Shown one piece after another: positions 58,719 to 64,000 of a stretch of DNA of 64,000 bases. Position 1 is the stretch's first letter, and each line of letters begins with the position of its first letter. Below the pieces are notes generated by a model. The model did not search any database and was not told the DNA's origin. It saw only the letters and a program-made list of their open reading frames with translations. The DNA is from Celeribacter litoreus (GTDB taxonomy: Bacteria; Pseudomonadota; Alphaproteobacteria; Rhodobacterales; Rhodobacteraceae): assembly GCF_020165855.1 (NCBI RefSeq), contig NZ_JAIUFY010000008.1:62001-126000 (forward strand). The letters are read 5' to 3'. The position numbers were made by a program, and so were the translations under genes.

Positions 58719-60323
58719 TCAACGATAGGGCGATGGGGGCGAGGCGACAAGCGAGGGCGCGTGATGGCGCATCCAGTCATCTACTGCGGCGATTTCGGCG
58801 GCGGACATGTAGAGCCCGAGCTTGGTGCGGCGCCAGAGCACATCTTCGGCGGTGCATGCGAATTCTTCCCGCACGAGATAGCGCAGCTCGGCCTCTGTAA
58901 GCCCATGGCCGAAGTCGTCTCCGAGATCATCAAAGGTCACTGCGCCCTCAAGGATCATCTTTGCGTTGCGGCCATAGAGGTGGATCAAGCGGTCCGCGAG
59001 GTCGGGCGTTAGGAAGGGGAATTCGGCTGTGAGGGCCATCACTTCCTCAGACGCGTTGCCGTAAGTAAAGGCACCCGGCAGTGGCGCGCCCGCCGTCCAC
59101 GGGCCTTCGCCTGTCACATGGTCGGAGAGTTTCTCAAGCGCCGCCTCGGCGAGTTTGCGATATGTCGTGATCTTCCCGCCGAACACGTTGAGCAGAGGTG
59201 CGCCATTTTCGTCGAGCGACAACACGTATTCCCGCGTCGCGGCCGTGGCCGAACTCGCCCCGTCTTCATAGAGCGGGCGCACGCCGGAGAAGGAGTGCAG
59301 AATGTCTGCCTCTGTGAGCGGCGTCTTCAGGTATTGATTTGCGAAGTTCAGGAGGTAGCTCTTCTCTTCCGGCGTGGCATGCGCCTCCAAAGGGTCGCTT
59401 TCATGCGCGCCCTCCGTTGTCCCGATCATCGTCAGGTCTTTCTGATAGGGCAGGAAGAAGATGATCCGCCCATCGGTGCCTTGTAGGAAGTAGGCCTTGT
59501 TATGCTCCGCGAGGCGTTTCACGATGATGTGGGAGCCGCGCACGAGGCGCACGGACTCCTTGGAGTTCATCCCGACAACGCCCGTGATGATATCGGCGAC
59601 CCACGGCCCGCCGGCGTTTACCAAGGCCTTTGCGTAGAACGTGCCCTTGCCTGCGACCTCGATCACCCATTGGTCTCCGTCGCGTCGCGCAAAGGTCACC
59701 TTTGCACCCGTCATGATCTGCGCCCCATGCGCACGGGCGTCCATCGCGTTCAGGATCACAAGGCGTGCATCATCCACCCAGACGTCGGAATATTCGAACG
59801 CGCGTCTGAACCCCTCTTTGAGCGGTGCGCCTTCCGGTCGTCCCTTGAGATCATAGCCCGTCGTGCCAGGGAGGATCTTCCGTTTGCCGAGTGTATCATA
59901 CATCCACAGCCCGATCCGGATGATCCAGCCGGGGCGCTGCCCCTTCAGCCAAGGCATCGTGTAGCGGAGGAGTTTCGAGATCGGCGTGTCCGCCTCAAAT
60001 CGCATGTCTTTCGAAATCGGCAGGATAAACCGCATGGGAAAGGCGATATGCGGCATGGCTTGGAGCAGCACTTCGCGTTCTTCGAGCGCCTCACGCACCA
60101 GTCGAAACTCGCCGAATTCGAGATAGCGCAGCCCGCCGTGGAAGAGCTTGGAGGACGCAGACGATGTGGCCTGCGCCAGATCGCCCATTTCCGCCAAAGC
60201 GACCTTAATCCCGCGTCCTGCGGCGTCGCGCGCAATGCCGCATCCGTTGACCCCGCCGCCAATAATAAAGAGATCGTAGACAGTGTCTGCGCGGGTGGTC
60301 GGGGAGTCGATGTCGTGAGGCAT
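58719..60323 (-). CDS. glpD: Aerobic glycerol-3-phosphate dehydrogenase
   Basis: 534 residues. A membrane-associated FAD enzyme that oxidises glycerol 3-phosphate to dihydroxyacetone phosphate and passes electrons to quinone. FAD motif FIIGGGVNGCGIARDAAGRGI near 19-39, then TSSASSKLFHGGLRYLE near 54-70, VNAGGPWVADI near 236-246, VRGSHIIVKR near 256-266, and FSGVRPLYEDG near 344-354. The C-terminal FGHGLTEAELRYLVREEFACTAEDVLWRRTKLGL block is the usual quinone-side domain. The ATG at 60321-60323 has AGGAC upstream. It links glycerol use to TpiA. An inverted repeat lies in the divergent region shared with the siroheme synthase gene. Confidence 0.97.
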   Translation of the reverse strand: MPHDIDSPTTRADTVYDLFIIGGGVNGCGIARDAAGRGIKVALAEMGDLAQATSSASSKLFHGGLRYLEFGEFRLVREALEEREVLLQAMPHIAFPMRFILPISKDMRFEADTPISKLLRYTMPWLKGQRPGWIIRIGLWMYDTLGKRKILPGTTGYDLKGRPEGAPLKEGFRRAFEYSDVWVDDARLVILNAMDARAHGAQIMTGAKVTFARRDGDQWVIEVAGKGTFYAKALVNAGGPWVADIITGVVGMNSKESVRLVRGSHIIVKRLAEHNKAYFLQGTDGRIIFFLPYQKDLTMIGTTEGAHESDPLEAHATPEEKSYLLNFANQYLKTPLTEADILHSFSGVRPLYEDGASSATAATREYVLSLDENGAPLLNVFGGKITTYRKLAEAALEKLSDHVTGEGPWTAGAPLPGAFTYGNASEEVMALTAEFPFLTPDLADRLIHLYGRNAKMILEGAVTFDDLGDDFGHGLTEAELRYLVREEFACTAEDVLWRRTKLGLYMSAAEIAAVDDWMRHHAPSLVASPPSPYR

Positions 60324-60382
60324 TTCTGGCTTTGTCCTAAGTTTTAGAGACCCCCTAAGGCTGTGGCATGACAGCTATTTGT

Positions 60383-60421
60383 CAAGTGCAGGTTTTTCTT
60401 CACAATCTTTGTGCGCACTTG
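60383..60421. repeat. Inverted repeat CAAGTGC-N25-GCACTTG in the glpD/cysG-like divergent region
   Basis: Seven-base perfect arms (60383-60389 and 60415-60421), 60 bases ahead of glpD on one side and 55 bases ahead of the siroheme gene on the other. The spacing is about three turns plus, so two sites for one regulator or a hairpin are possible. No regulator is adjacent; low confidence. Confidence 0.3.
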
Positions 60422-60476
60422 CCATTTCTCTATGGATGGGGGACTCTGCCACAAATCCCATCAAGAAGGTAGCCGC

Positions 60477-61457
60477 ATGAAATTCTTTCCCATGTTCCTC
60501 CGGATGCAGGACCGCGATGTGCTCATTGTCGGTGGAGGCGAAACAGCGGCGCAGAAGGCGCGGTTGATGCTCAAATCCGAAGCGCGCCTGACCTTTGTGG
60601 CGCCGGAGTTGGATATCGAGCTGGAGGCCTTGGTGCATGAGGGGAAGGCTTTTCATGTGTCCGGCGCGATCACGCCCGAAACCTTCAGGGACGCGCAACT
60701 CGTCTTTATCGGCACTGGTTGTCCGGGGATTGATGCCTGTCTGCATGATCTCGCCAAACTCGGCGGGGCGCTCGTGAATGTCGTCGACCAACCGCATCTC
60801 TGTGAGGCGACGACGCCCTCTATTGTGGACCGTGATCCGCTCGTAGTCGCAATTGGCACCGAAGGGGCAGCCCCCGTTCTGGCCCGTCAGGTAAAAACAC
60901 GGCTGGAGGAAATTCTCGAACCACGCCTTGGCGATCTCGTGGCTTTTGGTGGTCGGATGCGTGAGGCCGTGGCCTTCCGCGTGCCGCGTGAGAAACGGCG
61001 CGGGTTCTGGCGGTGGGTCTATACGGACGCGCCGCGCAAGCTCTACGCGCGAGGCGCAGAGCGCGAGGCGATGGAACAGATCAAGGCCGCGATTGAGGCG
61101 GGCGGTGCGCCGTCAGATAAGGGCGCGGGGCAGGTGAGCCTCTTGCCCGTGTCTGCGACCGATCCGGACCTTCTGACCCTGCGCGCCGTGCAGCGGCTTC
61201 AAGAGGCCGATCTGGTGGTTTGTGCGGACCCGTCCTTCGCGCCGATGTTGGAACTTGCCCGCCGTGATGCGGAAAGGGTGATCGTTGGACAGGATCACGG
61301 CACAGAGGACTGGTTGCTGTCGGATCAGCGGAATGTCGTTCTGGAAGACTTCGAGAAAGGCGCGCGGGTTGTCTGGCTCGTCGCGCGGCGCGATGCGGAA
61401 CGGGCGGCGCTCGGGCTGCCGGATGATGTCGAACGTGTGCCTGCGGTCAGGGTATAG
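60477..61457 (+). CDS. Siroheme synthase with truncated, degenerate methyltransferase domain
   Basis: 326 residues. Residues 1 to about 210 are a normal CysG-type precorrin-2 dehydrogenase/sirohydrochlorin ferrochelatase: NAD loop VLIVGGGETAAQKARLML near 15-32, then LVFIGTG, NVVDQPHLCEATTPSIVDRDPLVVAIGTEGAAPVLARQVKTRLEEIL, and the dimer region. Residues about 219-326 resemble only the first third of the uroporphyrinogen III methyltransferase domain (VSLLPVSATDPDLLTLRAVQRLQEADLVVC), where the glycine-rich G-A-G-P-G-D loop is lost and the later GGDPF motif is absent. So methylation must come from another protein (a separate CobA/SUMT). The ATG at 60477 opens MKFFPMFLRM. Adenine deaminase follows nine bases later. 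Confidence 0.88.
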   Translation: MKFFPMFLRMQDRDVLIVGGGETAAQKARLMLKSEARLTFVAPELDIELEALVHEGKAFHVSGAITPETFRDAQLVFIGTGCPGIDACLHDLAKLGGALVNVVDQPHLCEATTPSIVDRDPLVVAIGTEGAAPVLARQVKTRLEEILEPRLGDLVAFGGRMREAVAFRVPREKRRGFWRWVYTDAPRKLYARGAEREAMEQIKAAIEAGGAPSDKGAGQVSLLPVSATDPDLLTLRAVQRLQEADLVVCADPSFAPMLELARRDAERVIVGQDHGTEDWLLSDQRNVVLEDFEKGARVVWLVARRDAERAALGLPDDVERVPAVRV

Positions 61458-61466
61458 GAGAGAGAT

Positions 61467-63161
61467 ATGAGCGATTTGGAACATCGGATTGCCGTCGCGC
61501 GCGGCGAAGCGCCTGCAGATATCGTGCTCAAGAACGGGATGATCTTCGACCTGATGACGGGCGAACTCATTGCGGGCGATGTGGCAATTGTCGGCGACCG
61601 GATCGCGGGTGTGTTCGAGAGTTATGAGGGCAAGCGCGAGATCGACGTCACTGGCAAAATTCTCGTCCCCGGATTCATCGACACGCATTTGCACATCGAA
61701 AGCTCTCTGGTTACGCCGTTTGAATTTGACCGCTGCGTCCTTCCGCGTGGGGTGACGACGGCGATCTGTGATCCGCACGAAATCGGCAACGTCATTGGCG
61801 CGGCAGGTATCAGGTATTTCCAAGAAGCGTCGCAGCACACACTCATGGATATCAAGGTGCAGCTTAGCTCCTGCGTGCCCTCCACCCATATGGAGACCTC
61901 AGGCGCGGAGTTGCTCGCAGAGGACCTCGCAGAGTTGATGGGGCATCCGTCCGGTATCGGCCTCGCGGAATTCATGAACTATCCGGGGGTGATCTATCGA
62001 GACCCCGAAGCGATGAAGAAAATCCGCCTCTATGAGGACGCCCATATCGACGGCCATTGCCCGCAGCTCTCAGGACGCGATCTCAATGCCTATATCTCCG
62101 CCGGTATCCGGACAGAGCATGAGGCCACGACCGTCGAAGAGGCGCGTGAGAAGCTTCGCAAGGGGATGCGGGTGCTGATCCGTGAGGGGTCGGTGTCGAA
62201 GGATACGCACGCGCTGCAACCGCTGCTCACGCATTTCACCGCGCCGTATATGTGCCTGTGCACCGACGACCGGAACCCGCTCGACATCGGGGAATATGGC
62301 CATCTCGATTACGTCATCCGGACGCTCATCGAGTTGGGTAGTCCTGCGCTGGCCGTCTACCGCGCTGCCACTTTATCGGCGGCAGAGGCTTTTGGTCTCA
62401 AAGATCGCGGCATGATCGCGCCGGGGAAACGGGCGGACATTGTGGTGCTCGATAGTCTCGAAAGATGTAATGCCGACATGGTCTTCGCCGGTGGTGTCGA
62501 AGTGAATGACGCCGCCTTCGCCGCGCGTGGCCATGTCGCGCCGGTGGGGCGTGGCTCTGTCAAAGCACCGCAGGTGCGCGCCGAGGATTTCCGCACGACC
62601 GGCAACCGCGAAGAGGTCGATGTGATCGGCATTCTCGAAGGCAAGATCATCACGGAGCACCTCAAGGAAACCGTGCCGATTGTGGACGGTGACAAGGCCC
62701 CCGATCCGGCGCGCGATCTGACACGCATCACGGTGATCGAACGCCACGGCAAGAACGGCAATATCGCGAGCGGGTTTGTGAAGGGGTTTGGCCTAAAGGC
62801 GGGCGCGATTGCGTCGACCGTTTGCCATGACCACCACAACATTGCCTGCGTCGGCGTGGACTACGACGACATGGCGCTTGCTGCCAATCGTCTTTCCGAG
62901 ATCGAGGGCGGGTTCGTTGTGGTGAAAGACGGGGAGGTCCTCGCGGAACTTGCGCTGCCGGTCGCGGGGCTGATGAGCCTTTTGCCGTTCGAGGATGTGC
63001 GCGACCAACTTGTCGATTTGCGGGCTGCTGCGCGGACGCTTGGGGTGACTTTGGAAGAGCCGTTCCTGCAACTCGCGTTCCTCGCGCTGCCGGTCATTCC
63101 GGCGCTCAAGATCACCGATCGCGGCATGGTCGATGTGACGAAGTTCGAGATCATTTCCTGA
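61467..63161 (+). CDS. ade: Adenine deaminase
   Basis: 564 residues, amidohydrolase fold. Converts adenine to hypoxanthine. Metal ligand block [18 protein letters not shown] near 71-88, [16 protein letters not shown] near 98-113, the [12 protein letters not shown] segment near 166-177, DGHCPQLSG near 194, [25 protein letters not shown] near 212-236 and [11 protein letters not shown] with a metal Asp near 268. The C-terminal region [19 protein letters not shown] is also typical. ATAGGAG precedes the ATG. It sits nine bases behind the siroheme synthase gene, a pairing with no clear metabolic reason. Confidence 0.95.
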   Translation: MSDLEHRIAVARGEAPADIVLKNGMIFDLMTGELIAGDVAIVGDRIAGVFESYEGKREIDVTGKILVPGFIDTHLHIESSLVTPFEFDRCVLPRGVTTAICDPHEIGNVIGAAGIRYFQEASQHTLMDIKVQLSSCVPSTHMETSGAELLAEDLAELMGHPSGIGLAEFMNYPGVIYRDPEAMKKIRLYEDAHIDGHCPQLSGRDLNAYISAGIRTEHEATTVEEAREKLRKGMRVLIREGSVSKDTHALQPLLTHFTAPYMCLCTDDRNPLDIGEYGHLDYVIRTLIELGSPALAVYRAATLSAAEAFGLKDRGMIAPGKRADIVVLDSLERCNADMVFAGGVEVNDAAFAARGHVAPVGRGSVKAPQVRAEDFRTTGNREEVDVIGILEGKIITEHLKETVPIVDGDKAPDPARDLTRITVIERHGKNGNIASGFVKGFGLKAGAIASTVCHDHHNIACVGVDYDDMALAANRLSEIEGGFVVVKDGEVLAELALPVAGLMSLLPFEDVRDQLVDLRAAARTLGVTLEEPFLQLAFLALPVIPALKITDRGMVDVTKFEIIS

Positions 63162-63204
63162 ATTCGTCGCCGTGTATTTTCGGCGGCGGCTGACTTGTCA
63201 CAAT

Positions 63205-63226
63205 AAGTGAACTGTTTAGTTCACTT
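63205..63226. promoter_or_regulatory. Perfect 9-base inverted repeat, TetR-type operator candidate
   Basis: AAGTGAACT (63205-63213) and AGTTCACTT (63218-63226) flank GTTT. Arms of this size with the core GAACTGTTTAGTTC are typical of TetR-family operators. It lies 80 bases before the small lipoprotein gene and 44 bases after adenine deaminase. No TetR-family gene is in the window. It could instead act as a weak terminator, but the stem is AT-rich and its T-run short. Confidence 0.5.
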
Positions 63227-63306
63227 TTGCGCCCTGTGCGCCTTGATCTTGCAGGGGACAGGGCAGATATCAGCGGTGATAGTTCGTTTATTCACGGAGA
63301 AACCAA

Positions 63307-63489
63307 ATGAAGTCTCTCATCCTCCCCGCTGCTCTCATGTCGCTCACACTCGCCGCCTGTGCACCGATGGATAAATATCCGGTATCGCAATGCACGACGG
63401 CGGATCACTATCCGGTGGCTTGCCAAGACATCCACGAAGGCGACCATCCGCAGGACCTTCACGGCCTCGACGCGCTAATGGTGAATTAA
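63307..63489 (+). CDS. 60-residue His-rich lipoprotein
   Basis: MKSLILPAALMSLTLAACAP is a lipoprotein signal with a good lipobox (L-A-A-C, lipidated C18). The mature part has only about 42 residues and contains two more Cys (SQCTTADHYPVAC), five His and many Asp (HEGDHPQDLHGLDAL), so metal binding or a disulfide loop is possible. GGAG before the ATG supports translation. It is a stand-alone gene with a TetR-type palindrome upstream and no identifiable family. Its stop overlaps the stop of the convergent HAD gene (shared TTAA). Confidence 0.65.
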   Translation: MKSLILPAALMSLTLAACAPMDKYPVSQCTTADHYPVACQDIHEGDHPQDLHGLDALMVN

Positions 63490-64000
63490 GCGTTTTGAAA
63501 GAGGACGTCGGTCGAGAGATGGTCGACACAGGCCTCTGCCGACGAAAAATCGTCTGACGCAGTGTAAGCGGAGGGCGTGGCAATCACACGAAGGCCCGCC
63601 CTTTGCGCGGATGTGACGCCATTCTCGCTGTCCTCGAACGCGAGACAGGCGTGTGCCGGTAGGCTCAAACGCAGGAGCGCGAGCAGATAGACATCCGGTG
63701 CGGGTTTCTTATTCGCGACCTCGTCCCCTGCGGCGACCACGTCGAACACTTCATTGGCGGGCCGTCCCCAGCCGCATTGGCAGAGCGCATCGACATTCGG
63801 GCGGTTTGTCGTCGTCGCAACCGCGAGTTTGAGGCCCCGCGCGCGGGCCACTTCGATCACCTCCCGCACACCGGGCCGGAGGGTCAGGTCGCCGCGTGCG
63901 AGGATGTCTGCGTAAGTGCGCGTCTTGGTTTCGTGTAGCGTCGCGATCTCGTTGTCCGTCGGAAGTTCCGCACCGAGCGTCTCGCGATAATGGCGCATCC
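63486..64000 (-). CDS. CbbY-type HAD phosphatase, partial (5' end outside window)
   Basis: The last 171 or so residues of a HAD-superfamily phosphatase. Visible HAD motifs: motif II threonines in AVATTTNRPNVDAL, motif III lysine in EVANKKPAPDVYLLAL, and motif IV in CLAFEDSENGVTSAQRAGL. Around these, the sequence (LRPGVREVIEVARARGLKLAVATTTNRPNVDAL) matches CbbY, the xylulose-1,5-bisphosphate phosphatase encoded with rubisco genes in Rhodobacter, more closely than generic phosphoglycolate phosphatases. Motif I (DxDGT) must lie beyond base 64000, so catalytic competence cannot be checked here. Its first ATG in this window (codon at 63996-63998) is internal, not the start. Confidence 0.85.
   Translation of the reverse strand, partial: MRHYRETLGAELPTDNEIATLHETKTRTYADILARGDLTLRPGVREVIEVARARGLKLAVATTTNRPNVDALCQCGWGRPANEVFDVVAAGDEVANKKPAPDVYLLALLRLSLPAHACLAFEDSENGVTSAQRAGLRVIATPSAYTASDDFSSAEACVDHLSTDVLFQNA

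Overview
The window looks like chromosomal DNA of a marine alphaproteobacterium of the family Rhodobacteraceae (Roseobacter group). The evidence is gene content: 5-aminolevulinate synthase (C4 pathway), an Entner-Doudoroff edd-eda pair, a DksA with only one cysteine, bpt next to an RDD gene, and several small families I know mainly from this family (DUF2852, DUF6778, DUF2927, an RSP_2648-like PIN protein). Coding density is high and GC is roughly 60%. I saw no insertion sequence, prophage, CRISPR array, rRNA or integrase.

Layout. 1-5.4 kb: bpt (cut by the window edge), RDD, DUF2852 and a YbaK-type deacylase on the minus strand, then glnE and a small partner on the plus strand. 5.4-8 kb: eda-edd behind a perfect LacI-type palindrome. 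8.2-11.8 kb: a 49-residue protein, a lipoprotein, an RlmI-like methyltransferase whose start codon lies in a terminator hairpin, a PIN protein and an M48 protease. 11.8-17 kb: an exported barrel-like protein, then a minus-strand cluster MoxR ATPase / GNAT / DUF2927 lipoprotein / 54-residue membrane protein / CoxE-like VWA protein. 17-25.8 kb: dksA, an FAD monooxygenase, tpiA, an IscA-type carrier, sufT, a RimB-RimK fusion, a purine permease, tgt and an exported protein that may start at ATA. 26-31 kb: lon behind a heat-shock promoter, an HU protein, tRNA-Val(CAC), a small membrane protein and an M20 dipeptidase. 31-46 kb: hemA behind a probable FnrL site, a RodZ-like protein, ispG, an exported unknown, a DsbA-like thioredoxin, a BepA-like M48-TPR protein, an aminotransferase, a Sel1-like protein, an AmiC-type amidase, a methyltransferase, PBP1A and prfB.

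46.3-52.2 kb is the most coherent block: pmpA-pmpB (YeeE/YedE sulfur transport), blh (persulfide dioxygenase-type metallo-beta-lactamase), a stand-alone DUF442 protein, a fused DUF442/sulfide:quinone reductase-like flavoprotein and a SulP transporter. It reads as an import-oxidise-export route for sulfide or persulfide. Its usual SqrR/BigR regulator gene is not in the window, although an inverted repeat sits upstream of pmpA.

52.3-64 kb: a small-molecule kinase; beta-mannosidase, D-lyxose/D-mannose isomerase and a six-repeat TolB-like propeller (a short mannoside-to-fructose route); glpK-glpD; a siroheme synthase whose methyltransferase half is degenerate; adenine deaminase; a tiny His-rich lipoprotein; and a CbbY-type HAD phosphatase cut by the window edge.

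Functions come from recognising families by eye. No database search was run.
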